Source: JANLYC01 sp963750495
GTDB lineage: Bacteria; Actinomycetota; Actinomycetes; Propionibacteriales; Nocardioidaceae
Length of the DNA: 64,000 nucleotides
NCBI GenBank assembly: GCA_963750495.1
Contig: CAVVQV010000003.1
Span: 62,001 to 126,000 of the forward strand
Reading direction: 5' to 3'
Shown here: in pieces, positions 8,667-17,547 of the stretch
How positions within the stretch are numbered: the stretch's first letter is position 1
Layout: each line of letters begins with the position of its first letter
Notes under the pieces: model-generated
What the model saw: only the letters and a program-made list of their open reading frames with translations
What the model was told of the DNA's origin: nothing
Database searches by the model: none
Program-made: the position numbers and the translations under genes

Positions 8667-10010
8667 ATGACCGAAACCCCTCGCGACCTTCGCGCCGCCG
8701 TCACCGAGGCCATGCCGCGTGTCCGCACAGACCTCGAACGGTTGGTCAGGATCCCCTCCGTCGGCGCCGACGCCGCCCGACACGACGACGTACGCCGTTC
8801 GGCCCGCGAGTCCGCGAACCTTTTCGAGGCCGAGGGCTTCGACACCCAGATCGTCGAGGTCGACGGCGGTCTCCCGGCAGTGATCGCCCGCAAGACCGCG
8901 CCCGCGGGCCAACCGACCGTGCTGCTCTACGCCCACCACGACGTCCAGCCGGTGGGTGACCGCGCCCACTGGGACACCGAGCCGTTCGAGCCGACCGAGC
9001 GCGACGGCCGGCTGTTCGGGCGGGGCGCCGCCGACGACAAGGCCGGCATCGCGGCCCACCTGGCTGCCGTCCGAGCACACGGGGACGACCTGCCGGTCGG
9101 CGTCACCGTCTTCGTCGAAGGAGAGGAGGAGTCCGGCTCGGCGAGCCTGCCGGCCATCCTCGAGAAGTACCGCGACATCCTGGCCAGCGATGTCATGGTC
9201 ATCGCCGACTCCGCCAACTGGGACATCGGCGTCCCCGCGCTGACGACGTCCCTCCGCGGACTCGCGGGCTGCGTGGTCGAGGTGCGCACCCTGCACCACG
9301 GCGTGCACTCCGGCATGTGGGGCGGTGTCGCGCCCGACGCCCTGACGACCCTGATCCAGCTGCTGGCCACCCTCCACGACAGTTCCGGGAACGTCGCCGT
9401 CGAGGGGCTGGTCTCCGGTCCGGCGCCGGACCTCGAGTATCCCGAGGAGCGATTGCGCGCCGAGGCGGGCCTGCTCGACGGGGTCGGACAGCTCGGAACC
9501 GGCCCGGCCGTCGAGCGGATGTGGACCCGCCCTGCGATCTCGATCATCGCGCTGGACGCCACCCGGGTCGCCGACGCCAGCAACACCCTGTTGCCGACGG
9601 CGCGGGCCAAGATCTCCATGCGGATCGCCCCCGGCGACGACTCTGCCCGGGCGCTCACCGCGCTGAAGGACCACCTGACCAAGCATGCGCCTTTCGGCGC
9701 CCACGTCGCCTTCTCCGAGGACGACACCGGCGAACCGTTCGCCGTGAACGCCTCCGGGCCGGCCTACGACGCCGCCCGGGCGGCCTTCAAGGAGGCGTGG
9801 GACGGCACGGATCCGGTCGATGTCGGCATCGGTGGCTCGATCCCGTTCATCGCCGAGTTCGCCGAGATGTTCCCCGACGCAGCCATCCTGGTGACCGGAG
9901 TCGAGGACCCGGACACCCGGGCCCACGGCGCCAACGAGGGGCTGCATCTGGCCGAGTTCGAGCGCGTATGCCTGGCCGAAGCGCTGCTGCTCCGGAACCT
10001 GGCCAGGTGA
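8667..10010 (+). CDS. M20-family dipeptidase
   Basis: 447 aa metal-dependent peptidase of the M20 dipeptidase (ArgE/DapE/carnosinase-like) group, cytoplasmic. Metal and catalytic motifs: LLYAHHDVQPVG (first metal His and catalytic Asp), GRGAADDKAGIAAHL (bridging Asp), FVEGEEESGS (catalytic Glu pair), and HGANEGLHLAEFE near the C-terminus (last metal His). The dimerisation insert lies at about residues 200-330, beginning near TLHHGVHSGMWGG. It releases the N-terminal residue from dipeptides or similar amides; the exact substrate cannot be read from sequence. It lies between the SCP-like gene and purF, a conserved actinobacterial order without a known metabolic link. Confidence 0.9.
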   Translation: MTETPRDLRAAVTEAMPRVRTDLERLVRIPSVGADAARHDDVRRSARESANLFEAEGFDTQIVEVDGGLPAVIARKTAPAGQPTVLLYAHHDVQPVGDRAHWDTEPFEPTERDGRLFGRGAADDKAGIAAHLAAVRAHGDDLPVGVTVFVEGEEESGSASLPAILEKYRDILASDVMVIADSANWDIGVPALTTSLRGLAGCVVEVRTLHHGVHSGMWGGVAPDALTTLIQLLATLHDSSGNVAVEGLVSGPAPDLEYPEERLRAEAGLLDGVGQLGTGPAVERMWTRPAISIIALDATRVADASNTLLPTARAKISMRIAPGDDSARALTALKDHLTKHAPFGAHVAFSEDDTGEPFAVNASGPAYDAARAAFKEAWDGTDPVDVGIGGSIPFIAEFAEMFPDAAILVTGVEDPDTRAHGANEGLHLAEFERVCLAEALLLRNLAR

Positions 10011-10048
10011 CCAGGGGGCGGCGGTACGACGGAGCGGCTGTCAGCCCG

Positions 10049-10054
10049 TAGACT
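10049..10054 (+). promoter_or_regulatory. -10 hexamer TAGACT for leaderless purF
   Basis: TAGACT ends 7 bp before GTG 10062, and no Shine-Dalgarno sequence is present. It indicates a dedicated leaderless promoter for purF-purM. Confidence 0.65.
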
Positions 10055-10061
10055 TCCCAGC

Positions 10062-11612
10062 GTGCCGCGCGGAGATGGGTTGCTGACCCACGAACTCGAC
10101 CCTCACGACCGCGGACCGCAGGACGCCTGCGGCGTCTTCGGTGTCTGGGCCCCCGGCGAGGACGTCGCCAAGCTCACCTACTACGGGCTCTACGCCCTGC
10201 AGCACCGTGGCCAGGAGTCGGCCGGTATCGCGGTGGGCAACGGCCGCCAGATCCTCGTCTACAAGGACATGGGCCTGGTCTCGCAGGTTTTCGACGAGCC
10301 CACCCTCAACTCCCTCAAGGGTCACCTCGCGATCGGCCACTCCCGCTACTCGACGACCGGCGCAAGTGTCTGGCACAACGCCCAGCCGACCTTCCGCTCG
10401 ACCGCGACCGGTTCGCTCGCGCTGGGACACAACGGAAACCTCACCAACACCGGCGACCTGGCCCATCGTGTCGACGAGCTGGCACGTGCCCATGGGCAGC
10501 TGGACCTGGCCACCCACACGTCGGAGGCGTCCAGCGACACCGATCTGGTGACCGCCCTGCTGGCGGCGTACTCCGACCTGACGCTCGAACAGGCCGCGCT
10601 CGAGATCTTTCCCACGCTGCGAGGTGCCTTCTGCTTCGTCTTCATGGACCAGGGCACTCTGTACGCCGCCCGTGACCCCCAGGGGATCCGCCCGCTGGTC
10701 CTGGGCCGTCTCGAACGCGGTTGGGTGGTGGCGTCCGAGACTGCTGCGCTCGACATCGTCGGTGCGTCCTTCGTGCGCGAGGTCGAGCCGGGTGAGTTCC
10801 TCGCCATCGACGAGGACGGCCTGCGCAGCCAGCGGTTCGCCGTCGCTGAACCCAAGGGCTGCCTGTTCGAGTTCGTCTATCTGGCCCGGCCCGACACCCT
10901 CATCAGTGGGCAGCGGGTGCAGACCGTCCGTGCCGAGATCGGACGGATCCTGGCGCGCGAGTTCCCGGTCGAGGCCGACCTCGTCATCCCTGTGCCCGAG
11001 TCAGGGACACCGGCGGCCATCGGGTATGCCGAGGAGAGCAAAATCCCTTACGGGCAAGGGTTTGTGAAGAACTCTTACGTCGGGCGCACGTTCATCCAGC
11101 CGAGCAACACGATCCGGCAGCTCGGGATCCGGCTCAAGCTGAACGCGCTGCGTGACGTCATCGAGGGCAAGCGGCTCGTGGTCGTCGACGACTCGATCGT
11201 GCGGGGCAACACCCAGCGCGCACAGGTCAGGATGTTGCGTGAGGCGGGCGCCCGCGAGGTCCACGTGCGCATCGCGAGCCCACCGGTGAAGTGGCCGTGC
11301 TTCTACGGCATCGACTTCGCGACCCGGGCCGAGCTCATCGCCAACGGTCTGAGCACCGAAGAGATCTGTCGCTCGATCGGGGCCGACTCGTTGGCCTACG
11401 TCTCACTCGACGGGTTGATCGCGGCGAGCGCCGTCCCCAAGGACGACCTCTGCCGAGCGTGCTTCGACGGCGTCTACCCGGTGGAGCTGCCCGAGCCGCG
11501 GTTCCTCGGCAAGCATCTGCTCGAGCAGGAGCTCGACTCCGCGCTGGGTCCCGACGGGCTGACGACCACCGTGGCGGGCGGCGGCGCCGCCGACGCGCTC
11601 CTGCGACCGTGA
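10062..11612 (+). CDS. purF: Amidophosphoribosyltransferase
   Basis: 516 aa. First committed step of purine synthesis: PRPP plus glutamine gives 5-phosphoribosylamine. The N-terminal Ntn glutaminase begins at Cys23 (GPQDACGVFGVW) after a short propeptide that must be removed; the glutaminase site continues with HSRYSTTG and LGHNGNLTN. The C-terminal phosphoribosyltransferase has the PRPP loop RLVVVDDSIVRGNTQRAQ. Two later motifs (YGIDFATRAELIA and DGVYPVELPEP) are normal for PurF. The GTG start is supported by TAGACT 7 bp upstream. purM follows after 22 bp, probably co-transcribed. Confidence 0.97.
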   Translation: MPRGDGLLTHELDPHDRGPQDACGVFGVWAPGEDVAKLTYYGLYALQHRGQESAGIAVGNGRQILVYKDMGLVSQVFDEPTLNSLKGHLAIGHSRYSTTGASVWHNAQPTFRSTATGSLALGHNGNLTNTGDLAHRVDELARAHGQLDLATHTSEASSDTDLVTALLAAYSDLTLEQAALEIFPTLRGAFCFVFMDQGTLYAARDPQGIRPLVLGRLERGWVVASETAALDIVGASFVREVEPGEFLAIDEDGLRSQRFAVAEPKGCLFEFVYLARPDTLISGQRVQTVRAEIGRILAREFPVEADLVIPVPESGTPAAIGYAEESKIPYGQGFVKNSYVGRTFIQPSNTIRQLGIRLKLNALRDVIEGKRLVVVDDSIVRGNTQRAQVRMLREAGAREVHVRIASPPVKWPCFYGIDFATRAELIANGLSTEEICRSIGADSLAYVSLDGLIAASAVPKDDLCRACFDGVYPVELPEPRFLGKHLLEQELDSALGPDGLTTTVAGGGAADALLRP

Positions 11613-11634
11613 CGTCAGGCGAGGAGGTGCCGCG

Positions 11635-12708
11635 ATGAACGACCGGACCAGCGGGTCCGCGGGGTCGACGTACGCGGCTGCGGGAGTCTCGATCGAGGCC
11701 GGCGACCGCGCGGTCGAGCTCATGAAGACCTGGGTCGACAAGGCTCGACGGCCCGAGGTCGTCGGCGGCATCGGAGGCTTTGCCGGCCTGTTCGACGCGT
11801 CCGCCCTGAAGTCGTACGACCACCCGCTGCTGGCCACCAGTGCCGACGGCGTGGGCACCAAGGTCGCCATCGCTCAACGGCTCGACAAGCACGACACGAT
11901 CGGCTTCGACCTCGTCGGGATGCTGGTCGACGACCTTGTGGTCTGCGGGGCCGAGCCGTTGTTCCTGACCGACTACATCGCCTGCGGAGCAGTCGTCCCG
12001 GAGCGCATCGCGGCGATCGTGCGGGGTATCGCGGAGGCCTGCGTGGTCGCCGGGTGCGCCCTGATCGGCGGCGAGACGGCCGAGCATCCGGGCCTCCTCG
12101 AGGCCGACGAGTACGACGTCGCGGGCTCGACGACCGGCGTGGTCGAGGCGAGCGACGTGCTAGGTCCCGAGCGGGTGGTCGCCGGCGACCTGCTGGTCGC
12201 GATGGGGTCGTCCGGCTTGCACTCCAACGGATACTCCCTGGTCAGGCACGTGCTCCTCGAGCAAGCCGGATGGGATCTCGACCGGCACGTGGACCTGTTC
12301 GGTCGCACGCTCGGTGAAGAGCTGCTCGAACCAACCCGTATCTACGCGCTGCCGTGTCTGGAGCTCGCACGCACCACCGACACGCACGCGATGGCGCACG
12401 TGACCGGAGGCGGCCTGGCCGCGAACCTGGCCCGGGTGCTGCCCGAGACGGTCAGCGCGGTCGTCGACCGGTCGACGTGGTCGCCCCAGCCGGTGTTCGG
12501 GCTGATCGCCGACGTGGGCCAGGTCGGTCAGCCCGACCTCGAGGCCACGCTCAACATGGGCGTGGGCATGGTATCCGTGACGCCGGCGGACGAGGCAGAC
12601 GTCGCCCTCGCCCTGCTCCGCCACCGCGGGATCGATGCGTGGGTCTGCGGAGAGGTGACCGCCGAGCCAGGTGGGAGCGTTACCCTGACCGGTGTGCACT
12701 CGAACTGA
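11635..12708 (+). CDS. purM: Phosphoribosylformylglycinamidine cyclo-ligase (AIR synthetase)
   Basis: 357 aa cytoplasmic enzyme converting FGAM and ATP to aminoimidazole ribotide. Motifs: STYAAAGVSIEAGDRAVELM, TSADGVGTKVAIAQ, DDLVVCGAEPLFLTDYIA, GGETAEHPGLL and GSSGLHSNGYSLVRHVL, plus THVTGGGLAANLARVLP-type glycine-rich loop near the C-terminus. The start at 11635 has GAGGAGG 7 bp upstream, an unusually strong ribosome site for this window. It lies 22 bp after purF in an operon-like arrangement. Confidence 0.97.
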   Translation: MNDRTSGSAGSTYAAAGVSIEAGDRAVELMKTWVDKARRPEVVGGIGGFAGLFDASALKSYDHPLLATSADGVGTKVAIAQRLDKHDTIGFDLVGMLVDDLVVCGAEPLFLTDYIACGAVVPERIAAIVRGIAEACVVAGCALIGGETAEHPGLLEADEYDVAGSTTGVVEASDVLGPERVVAGDLLVAMGSSGLHSNGYSLVRHVLLEQAGWDLDRHVDLFGRTLGEELLEPTRIYALPCLELARTTDTHAMAHVTGGGLAANLARVLPETVSAVVDRSTWSPQPVFGLIADVGQVGQPDLEATLNMGVGMVSVTPADEADVALALLRHRGIDAWVCGEVTAEPGGSVTLTGVHSN

Positions 12709-12828
12709 GTCGCGCGCCCTCGTGTGTGTCCGCGGCCCAGGCCAGGTATCGTGGTGCTCACGATTAGACGATGAGAGCCCGGGCGTCCTTGGGGCGGACC
12801 CGGCACGAGGTGCGAGGGGGTCGACCCT

Positions 12829-13047
12829 ATGGGGCGCGGCCGTGCGAAGGCGAAGCAGACCAAGGTGGCTCGCGAGTTGAAGTACCGCGAGTTCAATACG
12901 GACTTCTCCGCACTCCAGCGCGAGCTTCACGGTGACGAACGTGATGAAGCTCGCCAGGACGACTCAACGAGCGACGGCGAGGACGCCGACGACCCTTACG
13001 CGGATGGCATGTCCGCGGCGGCGGAGCCGCGGGGAAACTCTCAATAG
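12829..13047 (+). CDS. DUF3073 small charged protein
   Basis: 72 aa. The N-terminus (MGRGRAKAKQTKVARELKY) is basic and the C-terminal half is very acidic (around EDADDPYADG). This matches DUF3073, a small actinobacterial family found next to purM; no function has been established. The start has GAGGGGG 8 bp upstream. A hairpin at 13073-13089 follows, shared with the convergent vdh gene. Confidence 0.88.
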   Translation: MGRGRAKAKQTKVARELKYREFNTDFSALQRELHGDERDEARQDDSTSDGEDADDPYADGMSAAAEPRGNSQ

Positions 13048-13072
13048 CCACCCGGCACACACACCTGCACTT

Positions 13073-13089
13073 CCCCGCAATTTGCGGGG
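13073..13089. terminator. Hairpin between convergent DUF3073 and vdh genes
   Basis: CCCCGCAA and TTGCGGGG separated by one T: a perfect GC-rich inverted repeat in the 54-bp gap between two convergent stops. It could end transcription in both directions, although there is no long U-run. Confidence 0.6.
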
Positions 13090-13101
13090 TGAGGGAGCGG
13101 G

Positions 13102-14208
13102 TCAGCTCAGGTAGATCCCGCGTAGTCGGCCCACGTCTGACATCCGGCGTTCCGCCAGCCGGTCGGCGGCCAGGGCCGTGGGGATGCCTTCGGACGCCGC
13201 CAGCTCCAGGACGCGCTTGGTCGTGTCGTAGATCTTGGTCGCGCGTGCCTTGGCCCGGTCGAACGAGAAGCCTTCGAGCTCGTCAGCCACCTGCACCAGT
13301 CCGCCGGCGTTGACGCAGTAGTCCGGCGCATACAGGATGCCGCGGGACTCCAGCACGTCCTCGATCCCGGCATGAGCGAGCTGGTTGTTGGCCGCGCCGC
13401 AGATGATCCGCGCCTTCAACACGTGCACCGACTCGTCGTTGATGGCGTCTCCGAGGGCACAGGGGGCGTACACGTCGAGGTCAGACGTCACCAGCTCGTC
13501 GTTGTCGGCGACGACCTCGACCGCGGGATGGGTAGCCCGGACCGCGGTGATGGCGGGCTCGTACACGTCGGTGACGACCACGTCGGCCCCGTCATCGAGC
13601 AGGTGCTCGACGAGATGACGGCCGACCTTACCGACACCGGCGACACCGACGCGCCTGCCGTGCAGGGTGGGGGCTCCCCACGCGACCTCGGCGGCTGCGC
13701 GCATCCCCTGAAAGACACCGAAGGCGGTGAGCACGCTCGAGTCGCCGGCACCGCCGTGCTCGACGGTGCGGCCGGTCACGAAGTCACACTCCCGCGCGAC
13801 GATGTCCATGTCCTCGCTGTAGGTGCCGACGTCGCAGGCGGTGAAGTACCGACCGTTCAGCGACTGGACGAACCGCCCGTACGCCCGCAGCAGCGCCTCG
13901 GTCTTGTCCACGTGGGGGTCGCCGATGATGACGGCTTTGCCGCCGCCGAGGTCGAGACCGGCCAGCGAGGCCTTGTACGCCATGCCCTTCGAGAGGTTGA
14001 GCACGTCCCGAACGGCGTCATGCTCGGTGGCATACGGGTAGAACCGGGTACCGCCGAGCCCGGGTCCGAGCGAGGTGCTGTAGATGGCGATGATGGCCCT
14101 GAGCCCGCTCGCCTCGTCATGGCAGAAGACGACCTGCTCGTGCGACGAACTGTCGAACAGGGAAAACGACGCGTCGCCGAGGGGGGCTGCACCAGAGGTT
14201 TCGGTCAC
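13102..14208 (-). CDS. vdh: Valine/leucine dehydrogenase (Glu/Leu/Phe/Val dehydrogenase family)
   Basis: 368 aa. Reversible NAD-dependent oxidative deamination of branched-chain amino acids in the cytoplasm, feeding 2-oxo acids to catabolism and branched fatty-acid synthesis. Visible motifs: GPGLGGTRFYPYAT, the substrate/catalytic lysine region LSKGMAYKASLAGLDLGGGK, the tetrapeptide ACDVGTYSEDMD, and the Rossmann loop RRVGVAGVGKVGRHLVEHL. GTG start at 14208 with GGAAGAG about 9 bp upstream. Its position between the DUF3073 gene and bldC matches the order in Streptomyces, where the gene is vdh; that supports valine preference, but substrate choice cannot be proved from sequence. Confidence 0.88.
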   Translation of the reverse strand: MTETSGAAPLGDASFSLFDSSSHEQVVFCHDEASGLRAIIAIYSTSLGPGLGGTRFYPYATEHDAVRDVLNLSKGMAYKASLAGLDLGGGKAVIIGDPHVDKTEALLRAYGRFVQSLNGRYFTACDVGTYSEDMDIVARECDFVTGRTVEHGGAGDSSVLTAFGVFQGMRAAAEVAWGAPTLHGRRVGVAGVGKVGRHLVEHLLDDGADVVVTDVYEPAITAVRATHPAVEVVADNDELVTSDLDVYAPCALGDAINDESVHVLKARIICGAANNQLAHAGIEDVLESRGILYAPDYCVNAGGLVQVADELEGFSFDRAKARATKIYDTTKRVLELAASEGIPTALAADRLAERRMSDVGRLRGIYLS

Positions 14209-14335
14209 GGTGGTGACTCTTCCTTCATGGTCGGTGTCCGCGGGGGTGGTGCGGAACGGTTGAGACCACGATAGGCCTCGGTCAGATGCGGGCGAATCCC
14301 GGTCGGCCAGGACACACCGGTACTAGCCTTGTGAT

Positions 14336-15154
14336 GTGCTTCCCTACCTGTCCTACCTGCGCGTTTATGAACCGCTGCACGCGTTGAGTGAGACGGTCCG
14401 GGCGCACCTGTCCGTCGATCTCGACGGCGAGGTGGAAGCCGGTCATACCCTTGCCACCGAGCAGCAGACCGCCTTGACCAGTGCTGTCGTGTCGCCCGGA
14501 CTGGTGCTCGAGAACGGCCGGTTTCCCAGCAGCTACATACTGCGCCGTGAGGGACACTCGTTCTTCTGTCCGACAGACATACCACTCCGCTCGTGGTTGT
14601 CGCTCACGGCGTTGCTCGAGTCCGTCGGCGGAGCCACCGCCCATCTCTGGTTGTCGGCCGACTCGATCGCCTCCGCCGACGAGGCCTTCCTCACCTGGCG
14701 ACAACAGCACCCGAGCGCGGTTCCGCACATCCGGCAGACCACCTGGGGCATCCCCCGGACCTGGTTCGTCCTCGTCGCCGAAGACGAACGCGAGACCTAC
14801 ACCGTGGGCGGGCATCGCACCGTGCGCTACCGGACGCGGACCGTTGATGCGCGCCGGCGGCTGGCGAGTGCGAACTCTGTGCTGCGCAAGGTCATCGACG
14901 AGGCCGAGCTGTTGGCTGAGCTACGCGATCTGTCCGACTGGCTCGAGGCCTTCGACAGCGCGAGCTGGTTGGAGCTGGATTATGCCGGCGTCGCGCGCCT
15001 GCTCGGTGACGCGTTGGCGACCGACCAGTCCGCCCGAGACATCCACCGCGCCCTGGCGGCCCTACGGTCCGGTGACTTCGCGACGGCCGCAGCGTCGTAC
15101 CGCGAGTTCGAGGACCGGTGGCGCGCCGTGAATGCGTACGAGCGCGCTAACTGA
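14336..15154 (+). CDS. Conserved hypothetical protein next to bldC
   Basis: 272 aa soluble protein with no motif that I recognise. It is rich in Leu, Ala and charged residues; residues about 170-265 look helical (ASANSVLRKVIDEAELLAEL, and a segment ending YREFEDRWRAVN). A protein of this type lies in the same place between vdh and bldC in Streptomyces and relatives. The GTG start is supported by TAGCCT at 14324-14329, 6 bp upstream, so it is probably leaderless. It is divergent from vdh with 127 bp between them. Function unknown. Confidence 0.75.
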   Translation: MLPYLSYLRVYEPLHALSETVRAHLSVDLDGEVEAGHTLATEQQTALTSAVVSPGLVLENGRFPSSYILRREGHSFFCPTDIPLRSWLSLTALLESVGGATAHLWLSADSIASADEAFLTWRQQHPSAVPHIRQTTWGIPRTWFVLVAEDERETYTVGGHRTVRYRTRTVDARRRLASANSVLRKVIDEAELLAELRDLSDWLEAFDSASWLELDYAGVARLLGDALATDQSARDIHRALAALRSGDFATAAASYREFEDRWRAVNAYERAN

Positions 15155-15390
15155 GAGTGACCGAAAGAAATTGTGTGAGGCCTGATCTTTTCCTGCAAGT
15201 TATCCCCACACGTTTAGGTCGTTCGGCTACGCTTTAGAGAAGGATGACCGCTTAGTTCCACCGCCATGTACGTGCCGTCGGGCGTTGGTTCGTCGCGAGG
15301 GACGTTTCCCTGGTAGCGGCTAGCCCTGAAACACCAGGACGGACACGTCCGGCTAGCGGCAGGCCGGACACCCATATATGAGGAGGCGGC

Positions 15391-15597
15391 GTGAACGCAC
15401 GACCGACCGAGTCTGAACCCTTGCTGACTCCCGCTGAGGTGGCCGCGATGTTTCGCGTCGACCCCAAAACGGTAACGCGCTGGGCGAAGGCCGGAAAGCT
15501 CAGTTCGATTCGCACACTCGGCGGACACCGCCGATACCGCGAGTCGGAGGTTCGTGAGCTGCTCGCGGGCGTACCGGGTCAACGCCAGGCTGAATAG
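15391..15597 (+). CDS. bldC: BldC, small MerR-type developmental regulator
   Basis: 68 aa winged-helix DNA-binding protein with only the MerR-like HTH domain and no effector domain: LLTPAEVAAMFRVDPKTVTR, then WAKAGKLSSIRTLGGHRRYR, then ESEVRELLAG. In Streptomyces BldC binds DNA cooperatively at direct repeats and delays the onset of development; in non-sporulating relatives its role is less clear. The GTG start at 15391 has a perfect AGGAGG 4 bp upstream. About 236 bp of upstream sequence has no gene and may carry its promoter. A hairpin terminator lies at 15744. Confidence 0.95.
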   Translation: MNARPTESEPLLTPAEVAAMFRVDPKTVTRWAKAGKLSSIRTLGGHRRYRESEVRELLAGVPGQRQAE

Positions 15598-15911
15598 TTC
15601 CGACTAGTCAGCCATCGGACCGGTCGTGGTCGCCCACGAGACGTCCACCCGGTACACCGGATCCGTCCGCCTGCGCGGACGACGAGCAGTAGGGAGATCT
15701 CACCGGTTCCCCCTGTAAACCGGACAGATCCCTAAGACACAAGACGGCGTCCTCTCGACGGAGAGGGCGCCGTACTTGCTCTGTGCTCAGGTGACCGCTC
15801 CGACCCGGCTGCCGGGGCTGCGGCAGGCCCGTCTTCTGCCACTCTTGAACTTTCACATTCCTTTGACGCTCGGCGAGTTGGCTGGTCTCACGACCTAATG
15901 AGGAGCCAACC
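15598..15911. other. Intergenic region between bldC and the multicopper oxidase
   Basis: 314 bp with no credible gene. It holds a small inverted repeat near 15664-15680 (GTCCGC/GCGGAC), the stronger hairpin at 15744-15773, and the AGGAG ribosome site for ATG 15912. No riboswitch or metal-operator sequence was recognised. Confidence 0.6.
15744..15773 (+). terminator. Probable bldC terminator
   Basis: Stem ACGGCGTCCTCTC / GAGAGGGCGCCGT with a 4-base GACG loop; 12 Watson-Crick pairs plus one G-T. It is followed by ACTTGCTCTG, moderately T-rich on the plus strand, about 150 bp past bldC. Confidence 0.6.
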
Positions 15912-17466
15912 ATGGATGTGTCGCGTCGAGACCTGATGAAGGCCGGGGTCCTGGGCAGCGCGGCACTGGCCATCCCCGCCATGCGAGTGGCCAGTGCGTC
16001 GTCACAGAATCGTCTAGCGCAGAGCAAGCTGCCCCGACCCTTCACGGCGCCCTTCACGATTCCACCGGTTCTGACGCCCGTCAGGTCCACCGCGACGACC
16101 GACTTCTACGACCTCACCATGCGCGAGACCCTGGCCACGATCGTGCCCGGCCTGAGCACCCCCACCTGGGGCTACAACGGCATCGCGCCCGGACCCACGA
16201 TCATCACCCGCACAGGCCGGAAGTCGCAGATGCTGCATCGCAACCGCCTGCCCGCCACGCACCCGCAGCTCGGCTACCAGTCGTGGACCTCTGTGCACCT
16301 GCATGGGTCCGAGTCGCTACCGCAGTACGACGGCTATGCCAGTGACATCACGCTGCCGGGTCAGGCGAAGAACTACCAGTACCCGAACACGCAGGAGGCG
16401 CGCACGCTCTGGTACCACGATCACGGGATCATGCACACCGGGCCGAACGCCTACATGGGTCTGGCCGGCCAGTACTGGCTGCAGGACGACCTGGAGCTGT
16501 CGCTGCCGCTGCCACGCGGCAGGTACGACATCCCGTTGACCATCCAGGACGTCATGCTGACCAACAAGGGCGTCCGACTGTGGGACGACCACAGCGAGTC
16601 CGGCGTCTACGGCGACATCATCGTGGTCAATGGCCAGCCCTGGCCGGTGATGAAGGTGGAGCGACGCAAGTACCGCTTCCGCATCCTCAACGCATCCGTC
16701 TCCCGTTCGTACCGCTGGCAGCTCGACTCCGGAGAGCCGATGGTGGTGGTCGCCACGGATTCAGGGTTCATGCCGGCACCGCAGCCCGTTCGCCAGTTCC
16801 GGCACAATGTCGCCGAGCGGTACACGGTCGTCATCGACTTCGCGAAGTACCCGATCGGTCGACGCGTGATCCTCGAGAATCTCAGCAACAAGAACAACAT
16901 CGACTTTCCGACCACCCGCAACGTGATGGCCTTCGATGTGGTCGTCCGACTCCACGAGCTCCGCCAACAACTCGGTCCCCGACGTGCTCAACCCCGACGA
17001 CCCGACCATGCTCCTGACGAAGGACATGGCGACGGTGACTCGAAAGATGGAGTTCGTGCGCAAGCACGGGCTGTGGACCATCAACGGTCGCACCTGGGAC
17101 GACGTGGTGGAGTCAGGCTTCACCGAGGTCGTGGCCAACCCACAGCCAGGAACGGTGGAGCGCTGGATCTTCTCCAACCCGTCGGGCGGCTGGCACCACC
17201 CCGTGCACGCCCATCTGGTCGACTTCAAGATCCTGTCGCGCAACGGACGACCACCGCTCGTGCACGAGGTCGGACCGAAGGACACGGTGTACGTCGGAGA
17301 GAACGAGACGGTCGAAGTGCTGATCCCGTTCAAGCCCGGCCACATCGGCAAGTACATGATGCACTGTCATAACCTGGTACACGAAGACCACGACATGATG
17401 ACGCAGTTCGAGGTCGGCACAGGTGGTGACGACCCTTTCTCCGATCCCGCGGTCCTGGATACCTGA
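15912..17466 (+). pseudogene. Tat-exported multicopper oxidase, interrupted by a +1 frameshift
   Basis: Two overlapping frames together make a full laccase/CotA/bilirubin-oxidase-like protein of about 517 aa. Frame 1 (15912-16942) starts with a twin-arginine signal (SRRDLMKAGVLGSAALAIPA) and contains the first copper motifs HLHG at residues 129-132 and WYHDHGIMH around 168-175. Frame 2 (from 16944 to the stop at 17466) holds the remaining ligands: HHPVHAHLVDF and MHCHNLVHEDHDMM. The join falls in GTGGTCGTCCGAC at 16937-16949, where one extra base changes FDVV|SDST to an out-of-frame tail. Left unrepaired, frame 1 runs to 17372 as a 486-aa product without the C-terminal copper site. Either a genuine null mutation or a sequencing error. 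A possible cupredoxin partner follows on the other strand. Confidence 0.85.
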
Positions 17467-17547
17467 TTCCGCGGAGCGCTCCAGGCGAGCTGAGCCGGCG
17501 TAGGCCGAGGGCTCGCTTCGACCTACGCCGCACTGGTCAGCTGACAA

